64,000 nt of DNA, from positions 1 through 64,000 of the forward strand of contig NZ_JAIOAP010000020.1 of NCBI RefSeq assembly GCF_021190915.1, read 5' to 3'. Both the position numbers and the translations under genes were made by a program. Position 1 is the stretch's first letter; the number at the start of each line of letters is the position of its first letter. Of the stretch, positions 14,140-24,235 are shown in pieces. The DNA comes from Cohnella silvisoli. GTDB lineage: Bacteria; Bacillota; Bacilli; Paenibacillales; Paenibacillaceae. The notes beneath the pieces were generated by a model. That model worked only from the letters and a program-made list of their open reading frames with translations, did no database searches and was not told the DNA's origin.

Positions 14140-16224
14140 ATGGTTACACTAAGTGATTTCGCCAGAGATATCAATCGAATAGCGCATAAGAATGATCATG
14201 TGCGTGTAGGGAGCGGTAGAGTAGCCTGCGGTTATCTTCCACAATCAGTGACTGGTGTAGGAAGAATCTTCTGTCCGCCAATCTCCGCAGGTGAGCTCGC
14301 GTTTAGTCTCCAATTTGAACTGCCGGACAAGGAGATTACCATTAGCGATTCAGCATTGACCGGACATGGTATACCGCGTCAACTGCTTTTGCAAGAAGAA
14401 ATCTGGCATCCCAGTTTCATTCAGCGGAAGGGTCACTTTCACCATACGGACGCAGAAGGGCAATTGGTCAGCTTTATGCTTGAAACATTGCTTGTTCCCA
14501 GTGTGACGGATGATTCAGTGCTGCTGAGGGTTAAGTTGACTAACAGACTTACGTCCCCTCTCAGCGGGAGTGTTCGCATCAACTGGACAAAATGTTGTGC
14601 TAAGCTAGCTAAACCATCTGAATGGGCATGGGGCGCACCTTCGGATGAGCTTCAGCTTCAACCGCAAGTGCCTGGATTATATGAAGGCGGAGGGGTTAGG
14701 CTGGAAACATTATGGTCTTCCAGCAGCCCGGGCGGGCCTGCTCCAAATGATCGGGAAAGCAAATCTGTTCGCCTGATTGGAGATGGAATGGATTGGAGTT
14801 GCGAAGCGGAAGGCGATGTTTCTTTTGTGTTGCAAGTTCGACTCAGTATCCCGAACCATTCATTGACGCATGATGGGCAAAATACAGATTCGAATGCATT
14901 GCCCGATAGCCACTGCTTATTCGAGCATGTAGAGTATACCTTGCAATTGCGGGAGCAATCATGGCACGATTTTTGGCGGAGCATGCCTCATCTGGAAGCG
15001 GATCATAGCGGCTTGGTAAAGGCCTACAGGCACGCCGCGTTGACGTTGTTTCTGTGTATATGGGACAGTCCGCATTTGGCTGTCAGGCCGCATATTGCGG
15101 AGGCGGGATTAAATGGAGGCGCATTGTGCAACTATTTATGGGGCGAGGCCTATGCGTCCAAGCTGCTGGCGCTGTCACTCGGCAGCGATTGGAAACCTAC
15201 GCTGCGCGCGCATTTAAACATGGGTATCGAAGCTCACTATGCTTTTGAGCCAATCAGCGGTCAAGGGGTAGGCCCTTTTTATAGCTATAATGGGTTCTCG
15301 CTTGTGCAGGCGGTGGTGGAATATGTGCGGTGGACGGAAGATGTGTCGCTTCTATCGGAGGTTGATGAGAACGGGGTAGCCTTTGTCGAGCGATTGGCCA
15401 ATTCACTTGATCGGTTCGAGGCTTGTTTCGAAGAGCCGATACCTGGTCTGCTAGATTTCGGCGACCATCACCACTTATTGGAGATGCGGTCAAAAGGTTA
15501 TGAGCATATTGTTCCCAGCCCAAATTCCGAGAGAGTCGTTACCTATCAAAGGCTTGCAGAGCTCTTGGAGACTGTCGATGCGCCAAGAGCAGAAATTTAT
15601 CGGAGAAAGGCGTCGGAAACAACAGCTGCGGTGCAACTGAATTTATGGAACGAGCAGGATGGCTGGATGGATAGCATATATCCCAATGGAACACGCGAAC
15701 AGGTTTATTCTATACAAATTTTCGATATTATCGATACCGGAATTTTATCATCGGACCAAATCAGACGCATCATATCAAGGCTTAATGAACGAGAGTTTCT
15801 TTCGCAATACGGCGTTCACAGCATATCCAAGTCCGATGCGCTTCACTACGATACGGGGGATGTAGATTGGAGCGGGGCAGGGTGTTATGTCGGTGATCCG
15901 GCCAATAGTGCGGAAACATTATTCCGTCTTGGCGAGGCTGATCTGGGCTGGGACGTCATGCGACGGTTATTATGGTGGGCAGATGCTTATCCATACTGGC
16001 CGCAGAGCATCTGGGCTTCGAAGCCCGCTTACAGTCATTGGGAGCAGCCCATTGATCGGAGTGCGTTTGCATTCGCTCAAGCCGTGGTCTTCGGTATGTG
16101 CGGGTTGACCCTGGAGCAGGGCAAGCCGTTGTTCAAACCTCAACTGCCTGATGGAATCGGGCGGATTCACTTAACAAATGTGAAGGTGCATGGACAAATT
16201 TTATCCTTTGAAGGTAGTGCTTGA
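14140..16224 (+). CDS. Putative six-hairpin (alpha/alpha) glycosidase
   Basis: 694 residues, no signal peptide, so probably cytoplasmic. The N-terminal ~290 residues look like a beta-sandwich; the C-terminal ~400 residues are helical with regular aromatic-rich motifs typical of (alpha/alpha)6 glycosidases: LWGEAYASKLLALSLGSDW, DFGDHHHLLEM, GDVDWSGAGCYVGDP and WWADAYPYWPQSIWA. Acidic residues in WGEAY and DVDWSG are candidate catalytic groups. The CAZy family cannot be assigned by eye. ATG 14140 is chosen with AGAGGA upstream; TTG 14098 in the same frame has no ribosome-binding site. First gene behind the conserved promoter A; followed at 97 bp by the next gene, likely one operon through the GH35 gene. 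Confidence 0.7.
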   Translation: MVTLSDFARDINRIAHKNDHVRVGSGRVACGYLPQSVTGVGRIFCPPISAGELAFSLQFELPDKEITISDSALTGHGIPRQLLLQEEIWHPSFIQRKGHFHHTDAEGQLVSFMLETLLVPSVTDDSVLLRVKLTNRLTSPLSGSVRINWTKCCAKLAKPSEWAWGAPSDELQLQPQVPGLYEGGGVRLETLWSSSSPGGPAPNDRESKSVRLIGDGMDWSCEAEGDVSFVLQVRLSIPNHSLTHDGQNTDSNALPDSHCLFEHVEYTLQLREQSWHDFWRSMPHLEADHSGLVKAYRHAALTLFLCIWDSPHLAVRPHIAEAGLNGGALCNYLWGEAYASKLLALSLGSDWKPTLRAHLNMGIEAHYAFEPISGQGVGPFYSYNGFSLVQAVVEYVRWTEDVSLLSEVDENGVAFVERLANSLDRFEACFEEPIPGLLDFGDHHHLLEMRSKGYEHIVPSPNSERVVTYQRLAELLETVDAPRAEIYRRKASETTAAVQLNLWNEQDGWMDSIYPNGTREQVYSIQIFDIIDTGILSSDQIRRIISRLNEREFLSQYGVHSISKSDALHYDTGDVDWSGAGCYVGDPANSAETLFRLGEADLGWDVMRRLLWWADAYPYWPQSIWASKPAYSHWEQPIDRSAFAFAQAVVFGMCGLTLEQGKPLFKPQLPDGIGRIHLTNVKVHGQILSFEGSA

Positions 16225-16320
16225 GTATGAGGACTATTCATGTCAAAATACGCACCTGCAAGGATTGGAAATGAGTTGAAATGAGAGACATGATGGATAC
16301 ACCGAAGGGGGATAGAGAAA

Positions 16321-18453
16321 ATGAACAATGAATGTTGGACGGAGATGGATTTGTATTGGTTTCAAGGCGGCGAGATCGATGATAAGGTGAAGGAGTTGTT
16401 TGACAGGTTAACACCATTATGGACCAGGGAACCTGACGCTAGGAAAGGGTTATCCTTATGCGTAGGCTGGCTTTACGATTCAGTCCTGTATTGGAATGGC
16501 AGATTGGATGATTGTGTGGCTACTTGTCAGTCCCCCACTTATGAACCTTGGACCTATTATAGAATAAAGGAATTGATTGCGGCTGTAAAAAGAGAGGCTT
16601 CATTAAGAAACATCTCCCAATTCAACGTAGGATTAATTCTTCTTGGCGGCGAGACCATGACTTACAATGCGGAATTGACCTGTGAGGGTTGGAGTGGACG
16701 AACGGAGGAAGTTAAGGAGAGAGCACATTATAACATTGAGGGCAAATGGTTTTATGAACACCCGGAAATCGACCGTGAACGGTATGGGATATTCTACTTT
16801 GGCTCCAAGGTTCTTGTTCCGACCAATGAAACGGTATGTAAATTAGAGGAACCTACCTTTGGAGAGTATTTTGCGGATAAGCTTTGTGATATGTGCAGGA
16901 ATACTGGGATTGATGCAGTGATACTAAGAGATTCAGTTTTTACGCCTGCATATAGTAGAGGTAATCGTAATCGCTATATGAAACCTGAAGATATTCAGGA
17001 TTTGAATACTTCTTTCATCGACCTATTTGCCAGAATTAAATCGCAATTACCTGGATTTATTATTATCGGGTATGATTCGGGAACCTCTTCGATGGAAGAA
17101 TGGCGTTCGCATGGCTTCGATCTGGAACAAGTTGCTAATTCTGGATATTTGGATCTGTGGATCACCCAGACCTGGGCTTCCGCTTGGCAGGATTACTGGC
17201 CCGCGCACTCCATGGGATACAGCTTTCAGCTTTCAAACCTGCTGGTGAATTTGGCTATGTTGGCTAATACTCCTTGTAAACATATGTTTCTCATTGAAAC
17301 CTTCGATGCATGGGAACCGTGGGATAGTATACACCAATACCCAAGCAAGGTCGCATGGGAAATATGGGCATATAGTCATGCAACCTTGAGGTTGTCAGGC
17401 AAGAGATCGGCACTTTCTGCAGGCTGCTATATCTCGTGGATGAATCGAGGGCATGAAATGATTCCCGACGATACGATCCAGTATCTTTGCACTACGATGA
17501 ACGAAAGTGCTGCAGATTTGTTGAGAAATCCTGTACCTGGTGGTCCTTGTCTGGTCTATCATCGTAAAGGATTGCAGCATCTAATGAATCAGCCGGAGAA
17601 ATACAGCCGGGGGGAAGAAATGGACGACTGGGTTTCCATGCTGCAGAAATATGGAATTCCCGTTCTATCCATCACAAGGAGCGAATGGCTTGATGGAGTG
17701 GAAGCAGATGCCTATATTTTCCCGGCACCTGCTTGCATAGATGATACTTTAGGTGCTGTGCTGCTAAAGAAAATGAACGCGGGTAATCCCATACTATTCA
17801 CCGGACAGGCTGGATTACTGGGTGAGAGTTTAAGAGAGGCTCTCTCGTTAGAGATAGAAGAAGAGATAATAACTTGTGATTTGCCATCAGCTGCAACTGT
17901 TGAGGAATCCCTAGGACGAATGATTGGCACATATGGATTACAGATCAATCAACATCAGCGTTCTATGAAAGAAAATGAGAGCTGGGTTTCATTGATTAAA
18001 TGTCTGGGAGGAGCGGTATTGGCGAAACATAAGGATAAGCCGTGCTTGATCTGGGAAACTCCTGAGTGGGGTACACCTCAAGAATTGCATCTTACTCCCA
18101 AATCTATAGGAAGTCCGCAAACCTATTCTGCGGTGTCAGAATCCTTTGGTCAGTTTGGCTGGGGAGCGGAGGAAATCAAATGGGTGAATGATGATTGGCA
18201 AAGGCCTATATGCTTTCTATACTGGCGATACGAAAATAAAGAAATTACTATACTGTTGGGAAATCTGGAAACGGGTACGACAGGCAACTCTCAGTTTGCG
18301 GTTAAAGGTACTCTCAATATAAAGGAAATCAAGGAATATTCGCTTTACGAGAAAGAATACTTTAATCCTGGTTATGTGAAACCAAGGGATGATGGGTATT
18401 ACATAGCCATTGCACCGCATAAAGCTTGCACAGTAGGACTTTTACGTTCGTAG
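16321..18453 (+). CDS. Unassigned GH42-like TIM-barrel protein
   Basis: 710 residues, no signal peptide. The first ~400 residues read as a (beta/alpha)8 barrel with VGLILLGGE, DAVILRDSVFTP (Asp near 204), DLWITQTWASAWQDYW and MFLIETFDAWEPW (Glu near 326). Residues about 440-540 (VEADAYIFPAPACID, GNPILFTGQAGLL) resemble the Rossmann-like trimerisation domain of GH42 beta-galactosidases, and a C-terminal beta domain follows. The canonical GH42 acid/base motif is not seen, so this is called only GH42-like in layout. Lies between a six-hairpin glycosidase and a GH35 enzyme, so a role in oligosaccharide breakdown is inferred. The A+T content looks higher than in its neighbours. Confidence 0.6.
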   Translation: MNNECWTEMDLYWFQGGEIDDKVKELFDRLTPLWTREPDARKGLSLCVGWLYDSVLYWNGRLDDCVATCQSPTYEPWTYYRIKELIAAVKREASLRNISQFNVGLILLGGETMTYNAELTCEGWSGRTEEVKERAHYNIEGKWFYEHPEIDRERYGIFYFGSKVLVPTNETVCKLEEPTFGEYFADKLCDMCRNTGIDAVILRDSVFTPAYSRGNRNRYMKPEDIQDLNTSFIDLFARIKSQLPGFIIIGYDSGTSSMEEWRSHGFDLEQVANSGYLDLWITQTWASAWQDYWPAHSMGYSFQLSNLLVNLAMLANTPCKHMFLIETFDAWEPWDSIHQYPSKVAWEIWAYSHATLRLSGKRSALSAGCYISWMNRGHEMIPDDTIQYLCTTMNESAADLLRNPVPGGPCLVYHRKGLQHLMNQPEKYSRGEEMDDWVSMLQKYGIPVLSITRSEWLDGVEADAYIFPAPACIDDTLGAVLLKKMNAGNPILFTGQAGLLGESLREALSLEIEEEIITCDLPSAATVEESLGRMIGTYGLQINQHQRSMKENESWVSLIKCLGGAVLAKHKDKPCLIWETPEWGTPQELHLTPKSIGSPQTYSAVSESFGQFGWGAEEIKWVNDDWQRPICFLYWRYENKEITILLGNLETGTTGNSQFAVKGTLNIKEIKEYSLYEKEYFNPGYVKPRDDGYYIAIAPHKACTVGLLRS

Positions 18454-18525
18454 ATGGATGATGCATCGTCAAATGTCACTGTCACTTGGGAAGGGCTGTT
18501 TGATTGAGACTGGGGGAAACCAAGG

Positions 18526-21264
18526 ATGTCTAAGGGAAACAAACACGAAGTTGTTTATGACGATACCAGCTATATAATTGATGGAAAACGCATTTGGTTG
18601 GCTTGCGGGGAAATGCATTATTTTCGCACTCCGGCGGCTCTGTGGAAAGACCGGCTGCTGAAGGCCAAGAGAGCGGGCTTGAATTGTGTATCCACATATA
18701 TGCCGTGGAACATGCACGAAACTTCTGAGGGCGAATTTGATTTCAGCGGGGATTTGGATGTCGAAGCCTTTATACGACTGGCCGGTGAGCTTGGTTTGTA
18801 TATTATTTTGCGGCCAGGGCCATACATCTGCTCGGAATGGGATTTCGGCGGATATCCGGCCTGGCTTTCCTCCAAGGAAGGCATTCTTTACCGGACGAAC
18901 GAACCGACGTACTCTATCTATTATAAAAGGTACTTTGCGCGCGCCCTGCCGCCCCTCGCTGCGCTGGACGCGACTCGCGGCGGCAACATCATTCTGATCC
19001 AGAACGAGAACGAACATCATATGCCGGAAATTCCCGGCAGATTGTCTTATTTTCACGATATTGATCAAGCGTTCAGGGAAGCGGGATTCCGGATCCCGAT
19101 CATCAACTGCAACCGGTTTGTGGACAGCGAACCAACGGGAACGATCGAATGTGTTAACACGTGGGACGATCCGATCGGAGATCTTCTCTACATGCGACGG
19201 CATCAGCCGCATGCTCCACTCTTAGTAACGGAATTCTGGTCGGGGGGATTGGACAGTTGGGGGCGCGGGCACGTCACCAAGCCGGTTAGGGATGTTGTTC
19301 GAAAATCGATCGAGATTCTCGGCTGCGGCTCACAAAACACATATTATATGTGGCATGGAGGGACAAATTTCGCTTTCTGGGGCGGGCGCCTTCAATATGA
19401 ACCGTTCTTTCACATCATAACAAGCTATGACATGGACTCCCCGTTGGCCGAAGGCGGAGAACTAACGCCGAAGTATTATGGCACAAAACTGGTTACGACA
19501 CTGGCAAGCTCCATGGGTGCTTTTTTTGCCGATAAGCGGATTCATCCCGAGGAAGTAACTGTCCAGGAAGGTATTACCGTTTTGCCGATAAAGGGCGGCG
19601 GCGGGGGATGGATTACGGCGACCAGGGGCGAGAGGGACGATGCGAAGGAAATCGGGGTCTCGATGCCTGACGGGACCGCCCTGCTTGTATCATTGGAGCC
19701 CTACGGAGCGGTGATCGTTCCATACGGGCTGCAACTGACGGATTCTGCATATCTGAATTACACTAATCTTATGCCGTTCGGATGGTTTCCCAACATGCTG
19801 GTTCTTCATGGACCTCCAGAATGGGACACGGTTGTCTGCATTAACGGGACGGAATTCAGAGACGTGGTGCCTTCGGGAGACGTTCCAGAGATTCATCGCA
19901 TCGACGATTTGACGGTAATCATTCTTTCTACGGAGCTTGCCGAGCATACTTGGTGGTTGGACGGTTCTCTGATCGTTGGCGCTGCTTATGTCGGAGCAGA
20001 CTACAACGATATTCGTTTGGGCGCCGGCATAATAAGCTACTCCGAGATTCGGGCTGATGGAAGCTTGTTGCGGCATGTAATCGGTGAGCGGCCAGACAAA
20101 TCCGAACTTCTGTTGACACTTGACGAATGGAAGTGCATCGAGCGATGCTCGGAACCGTTCGGCAATGCCGCTGAATGGATGCCGATTGAAGGCCCGACCG
20201 GATTGACAGAACTGAACATTTTGTACGGTTATGGTTGGTATAAAATAGAGTTTGAAACAGAGAGCCCACGCAAACTGAATGTTCGTCTTCCCCATAGCGA
20301 AGATCGGATAATACTCTATGCGAACGGACAAGCGGTCGGCGTCTGGGGTTATGGCGAAGGCGCAACGCTGGAAGGGATTCCCCTGCAGCTTCAGAAAGGT
20401 GCGAATACGATTGTGGCGCTCGCGGACAATCTGGGCAGAATGACGCACAGTTGGAAAATAGGCGAGCCGAAAGGGATCGTGAATCATTTGTTCGAATCCC
20501 ATGAGATCACTATGGAGGGACCAGAGTGGCGGGAGGGGGTATTCGACCGAAGTTGGATTCCCGAAATGCCGGGTCATTTGAATCAGAATCACCGCATTCC
20601 CGAACTGGAACTCATGCGTCTCAGTGTTGCGGAGTATACTTTGGACCTGGCAACACCTCAACCGGTACAACTGATGTTTACTGTTGAACATCCTGTTATG
20701 GTTAAATGCAATGGAACGTTCATCGGATTTTATGAGAATCCGGGAAGGGGGTTTGGGGATGTTCTCATTCCGGCCTCTCTCTTGGACAATCACAACCGGA
20801 TTGAAATACTGCTCTGGGGAGAAGCGAATGGCGACGCCTTGGATTCGCTGAAGGTTTATGTATTGGCGGACGCCCTGACGACGCAGGCCAAATGGTCGTT
20901 CTCACCATGGCTAGAACCGCAATCAACATTGGCGGTTGATCATACAGGAGATGGATTTCCGGCGTGGTACCGTGCCGATTTCAGCGAATGGCCAAGAACA
21001 GGCCCGGCCTATTTGCGATTAAACCATGGCTGGAAGGGACAAATTTTTTTCAATGGACACAATGTAGGGAGATATTGGAATGTGCCGCCTCAGCAAGACT
21101 ATTACTTACCCGAGTGCTGGTTTCAGCCGAACAATACGCTGCTGCTTTTCGACGAGAGCGGTCAGATTCCGACGGGCGCAGTCATCGTCAGCACCAGCGA
21201 GTGGAGGAGAAAGGAGCAATACGAGAAACCGCTGGATGTCGTTCCGACAGAACAACGGGCCTGA
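18526..21264 (+). CDS. GH35 beta-galactosidase
   Basis: 912 residues, no signal peptide. Clear GH35 signatures in the first 300 residues: HYFRTPAALWKDRLLKAKRA, RPGPYICSEWDFGGYPAWL, the acid/base motif IQNENEHH (Glu163; QVENEYG is usual), the nucleophile motif VTEFWSGG (Glu236), and TYYMWHGGTNFAFWGG. Beta-sandwich domains fill the rest, including a C-terminal jelly roll with YLRLNHGWKGQIFFNGHNVG, a typical galactose-binding-like fold. It hydrolyses terminal beta-galactosides. The substitution of Val-Glu by Asn-Glu in the acid/base motif keeps the catalytic Asn-Glu pair. ATG 18526 has GGGGG upstream. Last gene of the likely operon; a terminator-like hairpin follows. Confidence 0.88.
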   Translation: MSKGNKHEVVYDDTSYIIDGKRIWLACGEMHYFRTPAALWKDRLLKAKRAGLNCVSTYMPWNMHETSEGEFDFSGDLDVEAFIRLAGELGLYIILRPGPYICSEWDFGGYPAWLSSKEGILYRTNEPTYSIYYKRYFARALPPLAALDATRGGNIILIQNENEHHMPEIPGRLSYFHDIDQAFREAGFRIPIINCNRFVDSEPTGTIECVNTWDDPIGDLLYMRRHQPHAPLLVTEFWSGGLDSWGRGHVTKPVRDVVRKSIEILGCGSQNTYYMWHGGTNFAFWGGRLQYEPFFHIITSYDMDSPLAEGGELTPKYYGTKLVTTLASSMGAFFADKRIHPEEVTVQEGITVLPIKGGGGGWITATRGERDDAKEIGVSMPDGTALLVSLEPYGAVIVPYGLQLTDSAYLNYTNLMPFGWFPNMLVLHGPPEWDTVVCINGTEFRDVVPSGDVPEIHRIDDLTVIILSTELAEHTWWLDGSLIVGAAYVGADYNDIRLGAGIISYSEIRADGSLLRHVIGERPDKSELLLTLDEWKCIERCSEPFGNAAEWMPIEGPTGLTELNILYGYGWYKIEFETESPRKLNVRLPHSEDRIILYANGQAVGVWGYGEGATLEGIPLQLQKGANTIVALADNLGRMTHSWKIGEPKGIVNHLFESHEITMEGPEWREGVFDRSWIPEMPGHLNQNHRIPELELMRLSVAEYTLDLATPQPVQLMFTVEHPVMVKCNGTFIGFYENPGRGFGDVLIPASLLDNHNRIEILLWGEANGDALDSLKVYVLADALTTQAKWSFSPWLEPQSTLAVDHTGDGFPAWYRADFSEWPRTGPAYLRLNHGWKGQIFFNGHNVGRYWNVPPQQDYYLPECWFQPNNTLLLFDESGQIPTGAVIVSTSEWRRKEQYEKPLDVVPTEQRA

Positions 21265-21386
21265 TTCGTATTTGAAACGCCTGCCAAAGCGGAATGAAAG
21301 AGCGGAAGTTCTCTTCAACGGACTTAGCTAAGTGATCTTACAAATACGATTGTTCGAGGAGCAGGAACAAGCGATATAAAGATGAA

Positions 21387-21415
21387 GGCCCTCCCGGCAT
21401 GGGATGGTCTTTTTC
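21387..21415 (+). terminator. Terminator in the 21265-21613 gap
   Basis: GGCCCTCCC-GGCAT-GGGATGGTC hairpin with two weak pairs, then TTTTT. The rest of the 349-bp gap has no gene. It probably holds the promoter for the binding-protein gene; TATACT at 21567-21572 is the best -10 seen, without a clear -35. Confidence 0.55.
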
Positions 21416-21613
21416 GCATAAGGGAGGGCTTCTCGCTATTTTGTGCAACCTGTTCTGCGATTTGTCGGGGGACCATCAGATGTGACTCTGGCGGTTTTGG
21501 CATTTAGCCGGAAATATTCATAGAAATCGCGAAATGTTCAGATATTCGCTCTGCTTGTGAATTATCTATACTGAAAGTGCTTTGAAAGACACATTATTCA
21601 AGGGGGCGCTGAA

Positions 21614-23311
21614 GTGAAATTCAGGTCAAGCAAATGGTTACTTGCAGGCGCGTTGCTGACAGGGCTATTGTCCGGTTGCGCAAGCACTGGAAATGAAGGT
21701 AAGGCAAGCACGACACCAGCCTCGACTCCGACGGCAGCCGCTATTGAAACGCAAACTGCCGTTAATGTGGTGCCGAGTCCGAATTTCGAACCGTTCGGTA
21801 AATATGAAGAGCCGGTCACGTTTACGATGGGGCTGACGAAAGGCGATTACTCCAAGCTGCCGCAAGGGGATACGCCTGTAGATAACGTGTTTACCCGTTT
21901 TATTCTGAACAAAGTAAATGTCAAGGTAGAGCCGGCCTGGGAAATTGATGCGTCCGCCTATCAACAGAAAGTCGCTATTTCGTTGGCTGGCGGAGATATT
22001 CCGGATGTGCTCGTCGTTGATCAAAAGACGCTGAATCAACTAGTGGAATCTGACCTCATCGCGGATTTGAGCAAAATCTATGAGCAGACGGCATCCCCGC
22101 TGTTGAAGGAGCAATATGCCTCTTACAACGGGCGGATCATGAATGCGGCAACCTTCGACGGCAAACTGATGGCGTTGCCGGGCACGCAAGTAGGCGGGCA
22201 GCACAATTTGCTCTGGGTAAGACAGGATTGGCTGAACAAACTGCAATTGCAGCCTCCGCAAACGCTGACGGATGTCGTCGGCATTGCCCAGGCATTCATC
22301 AGTCAAGACCCTGACGGCAACAATAAGGCTGATACTCTCGGACTGCTTGCCGATCCCGGTATCGCAGGCTACTACAATACTTTTCACGGGCTGGACACGA
22401 TTTTCAGTCTATATGGCGCCTATCCGCGGCAGTGGATCAAGGATCAGTCAGGCCATGTCATCTATGGTTCTACCGCGCCTGAGATGAAAGCGGCGCTGAC
22501 GGAAGTCAGCAAGCTGTACAAGGACGGCATCATTGACAAACAGTTTGCTGTACGCAAGCCAGGCGAAGACGCCGGCGCGATAATTGCTTCAGGCAAAGTC
22601 GGACTCGTGTTCGGCCCGTGGTGGGGACCGTATTGGCCGCTATCGGATGCGCTCAAGAACGATCCGAAGGCGGACTGGAAGCCGTTTCTGGCTCCATTGG
22701 ATGAGAATGGAAAGCTGCGCGTGTACACCCAAAATCCGAACAATCTGTTCTTGGTCGTCAGCAAAAAGTTCGCTCATCCGGAAGCCGCCATCAAGTTTTT
22801 GAATGTGCAAAATCAAGCCAGATACGGCCTTGATCCCGATGCGCTGGATATGATTCTGAAAAACCAGGGGACCGACGGGTACTGGCCGATTCAATTGCAG
22901 GTCGATTATGAAGATGCGGTGCACAGAACGTACACCAGCTTGAAGGAAGCGATCGATACCGGCAGCGATGCCAATCTTCGCCACGATTTCAAAGCGATGT
23001 ATGAAGCTTATAAGAAAAACCTTGAAAATCCCGGCGCAGACCCCACCGTCTGGGCTGAAGCGACAGCCAGATACGATGGAGAAGCGCTGACCTTCTCCGA
23101 TGGGTTAACGAAGGTGGACCCGGTTTTCTTCGGCAGAACGGCAACGATGGAAACGAAGTGGGCAACGCTGGAGAAGCTGGAGAACGAGACGCTCATCAAA
23201 ATCGTCATCGGCGATATGCCTGTAGAGAAATTCGACGATTTCGTACAGCAATGGAACAAGCTCGGCGGAAATGAAATTACGCAGGAAGTCGCCGCTGCGG
23301 CGGCTCAGTAG
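21614..23311 (+). CDS. Sugar ABC transporter binding lipoprotein (Lpl type) 1
   Basis: Extracellular solute-binding protein of 565 residues, anchored as a lipoprotein: LLTGLLSGC gives a lipobox with Cys22. After a Thr/Pro/Ala-rich linker the mature domain shows the family 1 fold with LPQGDTP, GGDIPDVLVVD, NAATFDGKLMALPG, LLWVRQDWLNKL and a C-terminal KWKKLGG-like ending (QQWNKLGGNEI). This long type is found with LplB/YtcP permeases in Paenibacillus polysaccharide loci and usually takes oligosaccharides. GTG start with AAGGGGG upstream. Paralogous to the protein at 35510-37201. Confidence 0.92.
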   Translation: MKFRSSKWLLAGALLTGLLSGCASTGNEGKASTTPASTPTAAAIETQTAVNVVPSPNFEPFGKYEEPVTFTMGLTKGDYSKLPQGDTPVDNVFTRFILNKVNVKVEPAWEIDASAYQQKVAISLAGGDIPDVLVVDQKTLNQLVESDLIADLSKIYEQTASPLLKEQYASYNGRIMNAATFDGKLMALPGTQVGGQHNLLWVRQDWLNKLQLQPPQTLTDVVGIAQAFISQDPDGNNKADTLGLLADPGIAGYYNTFHGLDTIFSLYGAYPRQWIKDQSGHVIYGSTAPEMKAALTEVSKLYKDGIIDKQFAVRKPGEDAGAIIASGKVGLVFGPWWGPYWPLSDALKNDPKADWKPFLAPLDENGKLRVYTQNPNNLFLVVSKKFAHPEAAIKFLNVQNQARYGLDPDALDMILKNQGTDGYWPIQLQVDYEDAVHRTYTSLKEAIDTGSDANLRHDFKAMYEAYKKNLENPGADPTVWAEATARYDGEALTFSDGLTKVDPVFFGRTATMETKWATLEKLENETLIKIVIGDMPVEKFDDFVQQWNKLGGNEITQEVAAAAAQ

Positions 23312-23322
23312 AAAGCCGCTTT

Positions 23323-24213
23323 ATGAGAAACAGAAGCGAGTCATTAATCTATCACCTGATGCTGCTGCCGGGCATGCTTGTGCTGTTTCTGTTCAGCATC
23401 ATTCCCATGGCAGGAATCGTAATCGCCTTTCAGAAATTCGTTCCCGCCAAAGGCGTACTGCATTCCGCATGGGTTGGGATGGACAACCTTGCCTTCATGT
23501 TCCAGATTCCGGACAGCAGGCAGGTGTTCCTGAACACAATTATTATCGCCGCCATGAAAGTTGTCGCGGGTCTCGCCGTACCGATCATTTTCGCGTTAGT
23601 TCTGAACGAGCTGCGCAGTTCATGGTTCAAGCGCACAATTCAGACGATTGTTTATATTCCGCACTTTATTTCATGGGTCATCCTGGCGGGCATCATTACG
23701 AATTTATTCTCCCTTGACGGTATTGTTAATCAATTGCTGAGTCTGTTCGGCGTCGATCCCGTCATGTTCCTGGCCAGCAACTTCTGGTTTCGACCGATTC
23801 TGATCGGGACGGACGTATGGAAGGAGTTCGGCTTCGGTACAATCGTCTATCTGGCGGCCATTGCAGGCATTAATCCCAATTTATACGAGGCGGCAGTCAT
23901 CGATGGTGCTGGAAGATTCAAGCAACTGATGTACATCACGCTGCCCGGCGTCGTGCCGACGATCATTCTGCTCTCTACTTTAAGTCTTGGCAATATTCTG
24001 AATGCGGGCTTTGATCAGATTTTCAATTTGTACAATCCGCTTGTCTATGAGTCGTCGGATATCGTCGATACGTACGTGTTCCGGGTAGGGCTTGTTGAAA
24101 TGCAGTACGGCTTAGCCACAGCTGTCGGCTTGCTGAAATCCATTGTTGCGTTCCTGCTCATTATAATTTCTTATATGCTGGCTCGTAAATTATCAAATTA
24201 CAGAATTTTCTGA
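23323..24213 (+). CDS. Sugar ABC transporter permease (LplB type) 1
   Basis: 296-residue membrane protein with six predicted helices. Carries the permease EAA loop (LYEAAVIDGAGRFKQLMYIT followed by LPG), which contacts the ATPase. Starts 11 bp after the binding-protein stop and is clearly co-transcribed. No ATPase gene lies in the locus, so a shared MsmX-type ATPase elsewhere is expected. Paralogue of 37282-38172, with matching length and N-terminus. Confidence 0.93.
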   Translation: MRNRSESLIYHLMLLPGMLVLFLFSIIPMAGIVIAFQKFVPAKGVLHSAWVGMDNLAFMFQIPDSRQVFLNTIIIAAMKVVAGLAVPIIFALVLNELRSSWFKRTIQTIVYIPHFISWVILAGIITNLFSLDGIVNQLLSLFGVDPVMFLASNFWFRPILIGTDVWKEFGFGTIVYLAAIAGINPNLYEAAVIDGAGRFKQLMYITLPGVVPTIILLSTLSLGNILNAGFDQIFNLYNPLVYESSDIVDTYVFRVGLVEMQYGLATAVGLLKSIVAFLLIIISYMLARKLSNYRIF

Positions 24214-24235
24214 GTTTTGGGCTGGGGGAAAGCAT

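Noticed and set aside
19690..20793. Long minus-strand frame of 367 codons
   Set aside because: Antisense to the GH35 gene; no family, no ribosome-binding site.
21421..21440. GGGAGGGC with upstream GCCCTCCC as a large stem-loop
   Set aside because: The arms are more than 20 bp apart and compete with the closer hairpin that has the T run, so only that one is listed.
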